A DNA stretch of 64,000 bases from Oxytricha trifallax (GCA_000711775.1 ARYC01016931.1:118298-182297); one strand, 5' to 3'. Shown: positions 25,773 to 38,472, counted from the first letter of the stretch. Notes: generated by a model not told the origin, from the sequence alone. Numbers and translations are program-made.

Positions 25773-27311
25773 TCAGTAAAATGTACTTATATCATGAATG
25801 TGGGAGTGAAGCTCGCGAACTAGAGCCATGCCATGACAACTCCATCGTTGACCTCTAGTGGGGGGATCTAACACATCCATAATGCTGTCGAAGGGAGGGA
25901 TGTACTGCTTGGTCCTGACCCTATCATAGTAAGAGAAGATCTTGGCGATTCTGGCGTGGGTCTTCCTGCTAGGGTCTGGTGCAGTGGGAGCACTCCATTT
26001 TTCTATAATCGAATTTAAGTTTTAATGTTTTAATCTTAATTAATTAAAATAGGGCAGCCGTTAAAACTATAATTAAACCCTTAAATTAAACTATTAAACG
26101 ATTAAATATTTTTAAACTTACAAAATCTCCCAGACTTTTTTGCCTTCGAGTTTTTTAGGAAATGTTGTGCTAGTAGGGCCATCTTAAGGTCATTTTGTAG
26201 CCCTTTGAAAACTAGGGGGAACTTGGGCACTCGGGGCACACAGCACACGCCCTGGCGGAGTTGCGCTCAATTTTCTTTTTCCCTAAAATTAAAAAATAAA
26301 TAAATATATTTAATTGATTAATTGATGATCCCCCAATTGTAATTGGTAAAAATACTAACCCATTCAGACCTCCTTGAGGCTCAGGTGCTTCAGAGCATCG
26401 ACCAAGGAAGGAGTAAATGCCCAGGTGATCGACCCCATGTCACAATTAGGGGTAAGAGATTATAGTCAGCGGGGGTGCCTGGAAGGTCTTTCTATGGGAG
26501 TGGCTCAGGAAGATCTGCTTGATCTGTATAAGATTGCTTCCTAAGGCTACTAAGCTAAACTTCTATAGATTAGAGGAAATCTCTAAATGAAATCGTAATA
26601 GCACCAGAGGAAATCCGTGAGGGTGTAGGCGTCGCTGGCAGAGGGGGGCTCTTATGAACATCTCCTGGAGGTCTTTATCAGCTGGCCTTTTGCTGGGCTT
26701 TTTAAAGATCTGTTGGTCCCTAGGTTATTAGTTGAGTGGCCGCTAGGGATTTGTCCGTTATTTCTTAGGTTGTTTTATTTTCTCTAGTAATTCGTTCAGT
26801 TATCTATGCAAGTCTCGAGACAGGCAGCCCACTGATGAAGTACAAGACTAAGAATCTGCACATTCTTGGCCTTTTCCCTCTGAGGGCGTCCGCTCCATTT
26901 GGTCTGTTGAGAGTGGCAAAGTCTCGTCTTTGAAGTTTCGCAATAGAGCCGTTGGGGTTCTATCCAATAAGTCTTCTGGGAGGCCCCCACCTCCGACCTC
27001 GGTTGCGTCTTCACTAATAGGTACTGCTCCCCTATTCTCAAGGTCTCCTCCCTCGTCTCGTCATGTAGTCTCTCTGATCGATATGTCGCTTCTCTGGGGA
27101 AGGTGAGCTTGCGCACGGATAGTCGTAGCTCGATGCTGCTGTTGACCATCTCTTGGTAGTGGCTGGTCACGTTACTGCCAAAGATGGCATCCACCATGTC
27201 TTGCATCTCCTTATAGGATCTCCAACCAACAGAAAGGTTGTCCATTAAGCATCTGAGTCTCGTCCCAAAGATGGCGGCGTCTGGGTGTGGGAGGGCTCGA
27301 GGGCGGCGCAC
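25773..27311 (-). CDS. Unrecognised GC-rich gene of the TIR element, at least three exons, frameshifted
   Basis: Exon 3 is 25773-26002 (to TGA), intron 26003-26121 (GTAAGT...TATAG), exon 2 is 26122-26282, intron 26283-26359 (GTTAGT...TTTTAG) and exon 1 extends upstream past 27300. Exons 2 and 3 join in phase (LLAQHFLKNSKAKKSGRF then QKWSAPTAP). Exon 1 is protein-like but switches frame near 27010, at a C-run near 26680 and again toward its end. Introns are AT-rich, exons are not. Contents: RLRCLMDNLSVGWRSYKEM near the N-terminus, a Lys/Gln-rich middle, and HARIAKIFSYYDRVRTKQY in exon 3. No domain recognised; it may encode the element's mobility protein. The upstream start is unclear. Confidence 0.6.
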
Positions 27312-27639
27312 AGGATTGGTAGGAGGAGATGGGGGTTTAACTCCACCGATGGCGACGACAGGAAAGGAATGATCTGTGCGATACTGGATTATCAGGGCTC
27401 AGCATCTTTGTTTGGACTGGGATGTATATATTATAATAATTAAGGCTTAGCTGTTAGAATAAAATTTAACCAGACTTGCCCATTAAAAGTTGGTAGCTTT
27501 TTGATTTTTGATTAAGGCCCTATATATATATTAGTACTACTATAATTACATAAAGCAACCAACTATTTATAATAATTAAAATACTATATTTATTTCAAAT
27601 TCAAATTCAACTTAATTCAAAAAATTACTCTTGGGGTTT

Positions 27640-27835
27640 TATTGATAAAATTATAAATATAAAGATAAAACATTAAAAATTTTATATTTTTTATTTTTAT
27701 ATAAATTATTATTATTTTACTGGTAAATATATAGAAATAACTCTAAAATATGTTTCTTAGACATCTTAGAAAGATCATTAGGGGCATTAGAAACTTATAT
27801 TTATTGGTTATAGTAAGTTATTTTAGTTTTTTAAA
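27640..27835 (-). repeat. Right terminal inverted repeat of the 2.6-kb element
   Basis: Inverted match to 25290-25450; a small extra TAA in the AT run accounts for the length difference. Confidence 0.85.
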
Positions 27836-27855
27836 AAAAAATTTAAAAAAATTAT

Positions 27856-29850
27856 ATGTTCCTCAAGGGGGTTATTGCCCTAATAGATCTATAAATAGAT
27901 ATTCTTGTCCACTCTTTCTTTTTCCCCTGAAATCTTTGATATGATTTGAAAGTTTAATAAGATTTAGGCGAGTGCTCTTGTTTTCTTTAAATTCCGTTTT
28001 TATAATTTCCCATTTCTCTCAGTTCACTCTCTTTTTCCTGAAGTTTGTTCACTATTACTTTTATATTATTTTACTTAAATGTCAGTTTATTTCTATAGAT
28101 CTAGTTTTATTGATTTCTGGGAATTTTTCTCCTTATTTCTTGCCAAACTTGACTAGTCTTCCCTCCTTTAAATATTTTGGGGATTTTCCACGATTGATCC
28201 GTTTCGCAATCTTCTTGCTTTCAAGCTTCTTGAGCTTATCCGCTTCGCTAACATTTTATATCGAATCCGTCTGTCCTATTGCCTTATGATAATTGCATTA
28301 TGTTATACTTTGTATAATGTCTTCATCATTGCAGAAGTCCTGTGTACTTGGTTCATTAATCATTGCTGTATCCCCTTGCTTCACCTATGTTTGTCTCTCC
28401 TTTGTTTTGACTCCTGTCATCTTTAAAAAGTTAATTGAAGTGTCCCACTATTATTTTAAAGGTCTGCTCTCCAGGTTACACCCTATCATCTCTTATTAAT
28501 AGTCCTTTTATTAGTTGTTCTCATTTTTTGTTTTTGTTAATCTTTTTACTAGGTAGAATAAACCTTTGAGGTCATTTCTACCCAAGCAATTTTCTATATC
28601 TCTAATTACTTCCTTCCATTGCTCCTTGTAGTCCAGTTATACGCTGTTGTTGCTTGATATGTCATTCTTAACAGCCCATTATGGAGGTTGTTGGTACAAA
28701 TTCTTTGTTTCGACTTGTTTTTTTTCTAATTAATCATCAAAACATTTCCTTATTAGTTGATCTAAGTCTCCTGCTTTTATCTCTTAACCTTCTTCTATGA
28801 ACGTTTTGCAAAATATTTTCCAAAGTCTGATATCCTTATTGTATTCTCTCTATCTGTCATCTTCAAATCATTATCATGAAACTTTATCTTTAATTTCATT
28901 TGAAGCAATTTGTGGTCTGTTAATCTAACTTGATTTCGTTACCATTGAATTGTTTCTACTTTTGAGAAAATCTAATCTAGTTAATTTCCACTTGTGTGAA
29001 TCTCCACTCCTTCTAGTATTTATTCTTTTAAACCTTCTTTCTTTAGTATTTTACTTAGTTCTTTAATGTAGAAATTGAAATTTCCCATCACTGTTAGTCT
29101 TTGTTTGTCACATTTTTGTTTTATTGATCTGATTATATATATATATATATATTACTCTGTTTTGATGTTCTTTTATTACCTCATTTTAATATAGAATGAT
29201 GTATGTATTCGATGATTATATACAGAATGTAACCTTCCACATTCAGAATATTCCATGTCAAGTATTACTTTAACATTTTTATTGCCTTCATTTAGAACTT
29301 CCCATTGCTAGTTGTGTTTGCTTTATAATTTGATTATTATTGCCATATGTTTTTTGTAATTTTGTTTCTACTAGTCATATAAAGTCTGGCTTTTATTCTT
29401 CTCTCTCCAAATAATTAAGTTTAAATTCAATTTGGAGTTTCATCCTCTTACGTTTTGTAAACATATTTTAGTTCTGTAAATTGCACTGCTATCTATCTGT
29501 CTTAGTTAATTATTACTTCTATCCTCATTTTACTAAACAGATTCTCAGCAAATTTTTGATTCTTTTGACCCATCCTTCATGTTCTCTCTGTGGCTAAAAT
29601 TAATAAGGCTGTCGATTGTTTTTTATTGGAATAGAAAATTTGTTCAAGTATTTTTAGTTATTATTAGTAATAACTTGAAAGTTTAGGTCTTTTTGGAATT
29701 GATTAGCTTGAGCTCGTTTTAAATATTCAAAATAATATTAGATTATTCTCTACAGCTACTACCTGTTTCGTTCTTTCTTCACCTTTCGTGTATTAAGGGA
29801 GCTTCCTTCTCTCTGATATCATTAGCTTTTTCTTCCATCTTGTTCCCGCT
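27856..29850 (-). pseudogene. LINE 5' part: APE-type endonuclease and RT N-terminus, decayed
   Basis: Read with TAR=Gln, the minus strand shows NVRG.NSKLNLNYLE..QKPDF and LVETKL, the N-terminal signature of apurinic-type LINE endonucleases. Then comes VMGNFNFYIKEL (usual GDFN, Asp replaced by Asn), LDQIFSKVE and RLTDHKLL (the terminal D-H is kept). The RT N-terminus ends in YRSIRAITPLRNI just before the inserted element. TGA codons and frameshifts interrupt it (for example near 29440 and 29395). A charged leader frame begins near an ATG at about 29840. The element is non-autonomous and old. Confidence 0.75.
29131..29152. repeat. (TA)n microsatellite
   Basis: About ten TA dinucleotides inside the decayed endonuclease region. 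Confidence 0.9.
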
Positions 29851-29879
29851 AAGTTTCAGAATTAACTTTGAAGTTTAAT

Positions 29880-31250
29880 AATTTTAATAATTAAATTAGA
29901 TAATATTAACACTGTAACTTAAAATAAAAGAAAACTATGTAAATAAACTCTATCTATTCAAATGCATTTTAAATTTAAAAACAAGATAAAAAAATCTTCC
30001 CCAAATAAGTAATTTCATTTTAGAATATTAGTTGATAGAATTATTTGAAAATGAAGAAATTTTTAAAATCTATTATCTAGAGAGCTTTATAATTTAATTA
30101 TTTGTCTAGGAAAATCAGTAATTTATCGAAGTCACATCAACAGTTTATAGAGATTCTAAAATTAAACATTATGAGAAGACTTTCTTGAACTGTAAACACT
30201 AATAAAACAGCACCACTTTCTATTTCATTCAATTAAATAATATTCAAATCAATTATTTATAAATAAACAAAATTTTATAGATATTTCTTACACAAATTAA
30301 AATTAATTTAGAATTTCTTGACAACAAACACAAATATTAATAATGCTAGTATTCAACATATGTTGCACTAAATAATTTTAAATTAAGGAATATTTAATAT
30401 AATTAATTTAGATGAATCGAAGATTAAATAAAATCAATAAACTTTACTACAGCTTTTCATATTCATTTTAACATATAATATTTATTAATGGAAATCATAA
30501 TTTAATAATTTTATAAATGCAAATTATTTATCTATAGAAAATAAAGTTTGTAAAATAAATTAAATAATTATAATTGTTATGTTTCTTCATTAATATCAAA
30601 ATAGTATATTTTACATGAGATAGAATTGAAGTTCTATTAAACAACATTATATTCAAATATTTATAAGTAACTATTGAGAGATTAATGAAGTAGTCAAAGG
30701 GAAAAAGAAAATTAACTGAAAAAATATAAGTTAATTACTTTCTGATAATAGCTGTAAAGCAACCAATTATAGAAATATTCTGATTAAAATAAATTAAATT
30801 AATAAGACGATTTATATTTAAAAATTAGAAATTAATAAAATATGTAGCAATATTACTTATTTCACATAAAGTTTAGGTATTTTGTTGTAAGTTTTAATTT
30901 CTAATATTAATATAAAACACCTTACTTTTTTTGAGAATAAATAGGCTTACTATTCTTTAATGTCAATTTAATCTTATTTTTTAATTAACAGCCAAAATAA
31001 TTTTTCAAATGTATAATTAAGTGGCTATGAAATTTTATGAAATGACTTAAAAGAAAATTTTTATTTTTAATAATTAATTTATGATAAAAAAGATAAATAA
31101 ATCACAATGATGTGATATATTGATTGTTCATACTTTGAACGTTTTTATTTGTTTAATAAAATATTAATTTTTTTATGCGAGATCTTGATAAAATTTACGA
31201 ATGGTGATGGAATGTACTTTATTCTTTTTTAATGATGTAGGGAAATAAAT
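29880..31250. other. AT-rich spacer, nothing recognised
   Basis: No protein-like frame or repeat relative was seen. Confidence 0.5.
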
Positions 31251-31309
31251 ACTGGGGCTTAAGCCAGCCAGATAGATATAATCAGACTTCATACTTTGAC
31301 TTTTAGCAA

Positions 31310-31918
31310 TCAATCCAATTTCATCTGTCTTAGGGAACGACACCTATGAAAAGGACTGACTAACTTCACACTGCGCACGTTCACCGATTGCCTTGGGTAG
31401 CTCTAATGTGGTCTTTCGCTATTTCGTATGTTTTATCTGGTCACTTTCTCCAGCTGCTTTTCTGTGAGTGCTTATCTAATGTTCAGGGAAAATCCCTTCT
31501 CAGCAAAGAATTATTGTTTCGCTTGATGAGGGGCGAAAATCCTGAGGGATACTCTGCTGAAGTTGTCTTATGCAGGGTTTTTTCCTTGCTTTTCTTCAGC
31601 AAATAGAGTCCAATTTGAGATTCGAGAGGTCTGTCTGTTAACTCCTATCCTTGATGCACTCGACCCCAAGTTGCTCAAATAGGTGTATCATTCAGTTTTA
31701 ACACGACTTCTATGATCAAAAGTTGACGTTTTTTATTGGCGTGGTCTACCTATACCTTGCCCTGACGTATTCTGAGGAGGTTCACAGATCCGGGACTTAT
31801 CTCGTAAAAGCCGAGTGCCTTCACAGTTTCGAACTACTGGGTACTGTAATTGGTCGGGCCTCTATTACTAACTTACCAGTAGGTTGTAAACATAGCATAT
31901 ACTTAAATAGGGAAGCAT
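31310..31918 (-). pseudogene. GC-richer 203-codon frame with one internal TGA, unrecognised
   Basis: ATG at 31916-31918 and terminal TGA at 31310-31312 are in the same frame with only one internal TGA (31688-31690). The upstream part is rich in Arg, Gln and Ser; the downstream part contains VSLRIFAPHQAKQQFFAEKG and NIRQALTEKQLEKVTRQ. Composition is clearly richer in G+C than its flanks. With the standard code the frame is full of stops. Either a recently disabled gene or one with a small intron; a GTAAGT lies near 31873. No family recognised. Confidence 0.5.
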
Positions 31919-31924
31919 GAGAAA

Positions 31925-33635
31925 ATATTATAAGAAGTAGAGTCATGAATGTTGAGGTGAATACTACGCAAAATACCTTGATAGTGATTCTATTAATGAT
32001 ATAGATTTGATAATTAAATAAAAAATAATAAGTTATAATTGTTTACTTATTCATATTGTTTATTTCAATTAATACTTTTATTTTAATTGTATGTCTATGT
32101 TTTTATTATAATAAAGGAATAATAGAATTGCTATCAATTATCATAATAAATATAAAAGTTCATTAATATCATTTGAAATTATAAACAAAGACTCTGTATA
32201 TTCTTAAACTGAGAGATAATTATAAAACAACACAAAAATCAGAGATGTTTTGAAAGGTAAATGCTAATTAATAAGCAGCAATGCTTAACATTCAAGATTC
32301 TTAAGTAGTTTTAAATACTCAAATCAGTTTACATTACTTGGTTCATAATTATCGACTAGTTATTAATCAATTCTGTGTAAATATACGATTTATAAATACT
32401 AGCCTTGATAACTTAAATAAAGAAAATTAATTAAATATTAAAAAGTAACTCATGAAATAGAAAATTATTTAGGTATTTTACTCTGCTTAAAACATTAATT
32501 TATAAAAGTAATGAGTGTAATTCTAGTTTTTCACTAATACAAATCAATTTTTATAATCTTCAAAGAGGGCAAAGATCGAAGAAAAATAATCAATTTTTAT
32601 TATTGTCCTTAAATAATAGATTTTTATGCATTTAATGATTTTTTATCACTTTTTATTAATTTCTTTTCATTTTAGACTTTGCATTACTCTCTCTAATAAA
32701 ATAGTGCTTTTTTAGTTTATTTACTTTTTTTGTTTATATTATAAGCAATTCATAATTAAATCAATTGTATGAATCGATTTAATCGTGTTATAAAAGGATG
32801 TTGCATTAACTTGATATCATTAAATTAATATGCCACAGGAAGTTTTTTACTTTAACTGAAAACATTAAATAATTAATAGTGTCGCAAATAGAATATTCCC
32901 TCTTCATATGTGAGGATAGTTCTTGTTTCTAGCTAATTATTTTATTAAATATTCTTTGTCAAAGTGACATTTAACTTGAAGAAAAATTTTCCGATTAGAT
33001 ATTTCTTAGATTCTTGAGATATCTAAAACTTACTTGTCTTAATAAATTTTACAAAGCTTTATCAATGATACTTTAATTAATATAATAAAATATAGTTATT
33101 CACAATCTTATGCTTTCTTTCATATTTTCCTTTATATTTTGATATCTATAAGTGTCGTTAGAACATATTTTCTTGGATTTTATTTGAAATATCTAAATCA
33201 TTTTTGTCATTGGTAGAATTATTTAATTAATTAATGAATACATTTTTAAATATATTTATTAGCAATAAAAATACATACAAACAAAAAGACCCTATTATTT
33301 AATTTATATTTATCTTTAGTATTAGTATTATTATTTTATTTTTTTATAACTTTTGTAGTTAGCTTTATAGACATCTTAATATTAATCTTAAAATTCTAGA
33401 TTATTGTCTAATAAATATTTATTAATTGCAATCTTTTAACTAATAAAAAATCTTTTATCATATAGTCTTTCCTGAAAACTCCGGTGATATATTTAATTTT
33501 ATATTTTTTCTTTCAAGCATTTATTTCCATCTTAAATTATTATATGCTTTTAATAAATAGTAGAGTTAGCACTGATAAAAATTGTTAAAGCATTAAAACA
33601 AGTTAAATTCTTTTTAATTTTCTATAATAATATTA
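31925..33635. other. AT-rich spacer, nothing recognised
   Basis: No supported feature. Confidence 0.5.
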
Positions 33636-33638
33636 TTA

Positions 33639-33902
33639 TAAACCCCCGTTAGTCAATTAAGAATGAAGATTGAGGATTAAGAATAATGAAATTAAAAATT
33701 AATTATAATTGGCTGAAATTAAATATAATTAGGCTAAAAACAAATTTACGCATCCTGATTGGTTTATTTTATAGAAACAATTATTCGAGCCAATGGTTTT
33801 AATAATTAGCCATAACTTTAATAATTTACTCCAATAATAATATATTTTCAATTTCTTTATTCTTAATCACCAATCTTCATTCTTAATTGGCTAACGGGGT
33901 TA
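33639..33902. mobile_element. TA-flanked MITE, family 2 copy C (core inverted)
   Basis: Ends TAAACCCCCGTTAG and CTAACGGGGTTATA. The core is in the opposite orientation to copies A, B and D (CTGATTGGTTTATTTTATAG). Arms are well conserved relative to copy B. Confidence 0.9.
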
Positions 33903-34268
33903 TATATAGGTTTAAAATTATTCTACAGTTTTCAACAAAATTAATTATCTTCAATTTAATTAAATAAATACGTAACATATAAAATTAAGCATTATTTAAA
34001 TTATAAAAACTATAATAATAAATTTCAGAATCAAGAACATTATTTTTGCTTAAAATAATGTATATAAAAGACTTTACTCATCATGTTTAAAAGTTAGTAT
34101 ATAAAGATAGCATTACAATTAATTCTTATTGATAAAACTTGCCTCAACCCTCTAATAATTTATTGAAAATTTATCAAATACTTCATTAATATATTATCCA
34201 TGGAGTTATTCACAGCATCAATGCAGTTTAATTTTTTATCCAATAATCTTAATTAATCATTCTTTTAG

Positions 34269-34739
34269 AATCAGGATAAAATTTTTCTTGTCAACAAGCT
34301 TTGTTTAAGATTTTAAGTCCTTGTGATTCCTCATGAAATCAGGAAGCAAAGATTTTATGTAAAAGTAAGCCAAAGTCTATCTAGTAAATTGGGGTGTTAA
34401 AAGTAAATCTTGAACCAGTTTTTGTGGATAAAAATAAGTCAACAGGCAGATATTGATTAATGTTCGAAACTCTAATAGAATTAGCATAATTCTATAAGAA
34501 TTTTGACAATCTACGTTGAAACTGCTGAAGAAACTAAAGGTGATGAGAACTCAAAACCACTTTAAGCAAAACTTCAACTAGCTTTGAAATCAGTGAATGC
34601 CTCAATATAAATTATTTAATCCAAAAATAACCAAAACAAAATAGATGTGAAGAAAAACCTAATACTATAAAATAAATTAATTAAACATTTATCAATTGGA
34701 ATTTATATAATATAAATAATACCTATAACTTTATATTGA
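34269..34739 (+). CDS. 157-codon protein-like exon, unrecognised
   Basis: An uninterrupted frame with TAR=Gln from a candidate 3' splice site (CTTTTAG at 34262-34268) to TGA at 34737-34739, exactly 157 codons. The product looks like a real soluble protein: LVIPHEIRKQRFYVKVSQSL near the start, then TIYVETAEETKGDENSKPLQ and a Gln/Asn/Lys-rich end. No ATG at the N-terminus, so it is probably an internal or last exon; upstream exons were not found. No family recognised. Confidence 0.5.
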
Positions 34740-35914
34740 AATAAAAGCAGAGATTTATAATTAAAATTTTGTAACACTGTCAGGAATAAAAGTATCTTGC
34801 TTCAGCATTCATAAGAAATGAAAATATAAGTTTATACTACACCTTTGCCTACCAAGAGCATTTTACAATTTGAGTGAAATTCCTTTTCTTTTTATCAAAA
34901 ATTAAACCATAAGTAAACGATCTATAAAATTATTTGATTTTGAAAGATTAATATGGAAAGAACCTAAGAATTTTCAGAAAACATAGAAATATTCAAATTA
35001 TCTCTTCAACAATATTTCTAAATGAAGTAGAGAGTTTAAGAATGATTGTATTTAGAATTCTATTTTTATAAACTTAACTGAAGAACTAACCTCATGAAAG
35101 TTATCACTAAGTAAGTAAAACATATTCTACGATAATTTTTTATATAAAACTGTATATATGTATATTTTGACAAAAAATAGATATGATTTATTTGAAATAA
35201 TACAATCAAGTTGAATTTGTATTTATTTAAAATTATTGCATTGATTGTTATAATACTTTGTTCTCTAAATTAGAAATCAATCAGGTAATTAACTTTTGAA
35301 TTCAGATAGAAGATCAAAGCAGCTTGCTAGGAAAATTTCTAATTTTGGCTACTTATGTTTTGTTTTATGGAATTATTAAAATTACCAAATTGAAATGATT
35401 CACAGTGCAAAGGGTAATGACTTAAAATTTAAAACGCAAATTTCAATTTAATTTTAACTTTTATATTGCGTAAATATTAAATGTCCATATCTAAAATAAT
35501 TTAGGTAACATAAAACTTTATTCGATTTATATTTATCTTAATTAAATATTAAAATAACAAAAATTTATACAATTGTATTCATTCTTTAATTAATGCGCTA
35601 TTTTGCCTAATAAAAAGGCAATAAATCATATTTTAATTTAAACTATTAAAATACGTAAATATTTATGATTTAAATTTAAAGATTAAATATTTACCATTCA
35701 ATATAGTGAGAACTTAAGTTCAATCATATTAACTTAATTAGTATTAGGTAATATTATAAAACACTTTAAATCCATATTATTTTGAATAACAGTTCAATAT
35801 ATATTTAAATGAGTTTAAGATATTTCTTTTGTATTAATTAATAATTCAAGAATTTAATGAATTTTTTACCCATTCTCTCGAAGATTCAACAAATCTACAT
35901 ATACAGGATCCAGC

Positions 35915-36852
35915 ATGACTTCTAGATTGAAGAAACTTGATGCCTTATGTGTGCAAATCTTTTCACAAGGGGTACGATATTATGTCTGTAAATGTACGAA
36001 TTAATTTTGATTTCCCCAGGTACTCCAAGATTGATATTAAAAACAATGGTAAATTTAGACATCTTACTCTAGCAATTTAATTCATTTATTAGGAACATAA
36101 GATCAATTTGTTCACTATTGAGGATGAATTGGTCATTAAGATTAACACTTTATCTGAGAAAATCAGCAAAATCATTCATGCATCGACTATTGAGTACTTT
36201 GTAAAATTGCCATATTTTTTTATATTACTTTATTCTCTTATTCTCATCATAAAACTATAATATTGGAGGAATACATTCGAAATAAGAATATTATAATTAA
36301 TTAATAAATATGATTTAAATTTTGTGGCAGTTAATGTTAACAAGTGTAAGCGATCTTGGGCTCATTCGACATAGAATTCAAAATTAGCTGGACTTTACTG
36401 TTAGCGGGACTATTTTATCGCATCCCTATAGCGAGATAACTCGACTTTAATGTGAGGGTATAACTTAAAAAATAAGAAGGGTTTAATTAAAGTCGAGTTA
36501 TCTCGCTATAGGGATGCGATAAAATAGTCCCGCTAACAGTAAAGTCCAGCTAATTTTGAATTCTATGTCGAATGAGCCCAAGATCGTTTACACTTGTTAA
36601 CATTAACTGCCACAAAATTTAAATCATATTTATTAATTAATTATAATATTCTTATTTCGAATGTATTCTTACAAAATTCATTGATCTTATTATGTCACAT
36701 TGTCATACTTATAACAATTGAACTATTTTATACTAATGTTGAAACAACATTATCTGTTTGCACTTTAGCATAATCTCAATGAGTCTAGCAACAATTGTGG
36801 TAAAGTATGTTGTCCTCATCTAAATCTAACATACTTCAATTTTCAAGATTGA
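35915..36852 (+). CDS. Small spliced gene, four putative exons, unrecognised
   Basis: ATG at 35915. Exons 35915-35987, 36020-36048 and 36093-36200 join in phase across two short introns (35988-36019, 32 nt, GTAAAT...CCCCAG; 36049-36092, 44 nt, GTAAAT...TATTAG) to give 70 codons, including LDALCVQIFSQGVRYYVC and HKINLFTIEDELVIKIN. A third GT-AG interval (36201-36768) holds the 398-bp fold-back element and would join exon 4 (36769-36852, HNLNESSNNCGKVCCPHL) in phase to a TGA, making 97 residues. Exons 1-3 are well supported by phase and composition; exon 4 is less certain. Domain unknown. Confidence 0.5.
36270..36667. mobile_element. Near-perfect fold-back palindrome element
   Basis: Two 182-bp arms (36270-36451 and 36486-36667) are almost exact reverse complements around a 34-nt spacer. 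Ends read AATACATTCGAAATAAG and its complement. A worn relative is at 10815-11170. The lack of divergence between arms suggests recent insertion or arm homogenisation. It lies within the putative third intron of the surrounding gene. Confidence 0.95.
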
Positions 36853-37270
36853 TTGCTGCCTTTGATGCAAAGTCCAAAATTCTATCTAAAGTTCCACAAT
36901 CGCATGCACAGCCTGATAATGATAATTGATATCCTCTTTTACTGTGGTTTCACTCCGTCTAAGAACAATAGTTTTAAATAAATATTATATTTTTAATTAT
37001 TTTTTTATATTAGAAGTGTATAATCTATAATTAATGCTTGCCGAGTTCCTTGATCACGTGGAAAGATTCTATGCAAGTTCTTTGGTGTAAATAATTACCA
37101 AGAGTTTGAATCTGATTACCTTCTTGTGTCAACCAACTTTAAGAATGAAAATAATGGAATAGGTGACATTTCTACCAATTCCATTCTTAGCCCTTGCAAT
37201 GATGTTCTTATTTTATAAAGCAAGAAGAATTGTCCTCTTCTGAAATGATGTAGGACTCTCGAATCCCATT
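36853..37270 (+). pseudogene. Protein-like coding pieces, unrecognised
   Basis: Open pieces with TAR=Gln: around 36845-36930 (LIAAFDAKSKILSKVPQ) and 37060-37240 (KILCKFFGVNNYQEFESDY, ending at TGA near 37240). They may be further exons of the upstream gene or of a following one; splice sites were not resolved. Confidence 0.35.
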
Positions 37271-38020
37271 TCTTAGATACCCTAAATATTCTTCAATAAT
37301 TTATTTGTAATAAATCATTATTTTTTATTTTTACATACGTATCAAATTAGAAACAGCAGTTTCAATCAGGAATGGATTATCTTATTAAGACCATAAATTA
37401 AGAAATAAAAAATAGACAATATTGGCTTGTTAAATCCAAAAAGCTTAAATTCAATGTATAATATCAATAAATATATTTTAACTTAATTGGACTTAAATGG
37501 GAAAGGTATATGCTTATTCTCTCTGATTTATATCTTTGTTCATCGATGGATTTAGTAATTATAGCTTTGACATTTAATTTTTTAAAATCTGTTTTCTTAT
37601 TTTTATACTAATCATTTTTAAATATGGTAACTTACTAATTAGACTACTTCTGATATTCAAAGTCTTATAAAGTAAAACTTTTCGAGCATTAAGTGTCTTT
37701 ATTCTTGAATTTTGTGTCTATTATTGGGGTTTTATCAATTGTTGTGGTAATGCATGGCTTGGAATCGGAGTCTTTTGTTTACAATTTGCCTAAATAAATT
37801 ATAAATTTTATTTAGATCATAGATTTATTCCAAATCCTGATTATTATAAACTATTCTATTTTAAAAATTAAATTAGATCAAACTTAGATTTTATTATACT
37901 AATTCAAAAAAAATGAAGTATAAAGCTATATATGATTTTTATTATTGGGTAATAATTTAATTTTATATTGTTTAGTCCTCATTCTAATTTATTTATGGTT
38001 GTTATGATGTTTTTATGCAG

Positions 38021-38157
38021 GTATGGATGTTGCTAGATTTTCTTCTCACATAATAAAATAACCTATGTCAGATACCAAAGATAAAGAAATTAGGGAACAA
38101 GTCAGTTAACCTTGCTTCTCACTGAAAATTCTTAATCGTAACTGGTTGCTCAATTGA
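38021..38157 (+). CDS. Putative exon of an unrecognised gene
   Basis: Follows a good 3' splice site (TTTTTATGCAG ending at 38020). ATG 38023 to TGA 38155-38157 gives 44 residues beginning MDVARFSSHIIKQP. An overlapping frame continues into GYNYKITFFTSSNHIVQSFS (about 38155-38235), so the TGA may lie in an intron or mark a frameshift. Confidence 0.4.
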
Positions 38158-38472
38158 AGGTTATAATTATAAAATTACTTTCTTTACAAGCAGTAACCAT
38201 ATAGTTCAATCATTTTCTATTCAAGTAAATCTATGACCGTTAAGTTTTCGATATTGTAGATGTAGTTTATAAACTTATTTTAAATTATCAACTAATTATT
38301 TGGTAGGAATGAAAGTAACTGTCCAAAAACTTAACTTAACTTTACAATAGAACGCGCATGAATCTAACTGGAGCTGTTGTTGATCTCTCAAACCGAGATG
38401 GATTAAGATAATTTTGTTTATTTTGGCCTTTAGAAAGATACTGATTTTTGTTGATGCCTTATTTTCTTGAAG

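Larger units (their letters stand above)
25250..27855. mobile_element. 2.6-kb element with long terminal inverted repeats and a GC-rich spliced gene
   Basis: Terminal repeats of at least 150 bp (about 25290-25450 against 27640-27835 reversed) share long exact blocks such as CTAAAATAACTTACTATAACC and TGCCCCTAATGATCTTTCTA. It lies inside the LINE RT, splitting the RNI block from motif A. The interior 25.8-27.4 kb is far richer in G+C than anything else in the window. Exact ends and target duplication are not resolved because part of the host RT is missing. No known transposase motif was recognised. Confidence 0.8.

Noticed and set aside
26796-27311. 171-aa standard-code frame in the GC-rich element taken as the gene product
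   Set aside because: Only its upstream two thirds look protein-like; after about 27010 another frame is clearly the coding one, so the standard-code product is a chimera of phases.
31864-31890. 15-nt intron (GTAAGTTAGTAATAG) of the heterotrich type in the 31-kb frame
   Set aside because: The frame is open with or without it, and the other introns in the window are 32 nt or longer, so there is no reason to invoke it.
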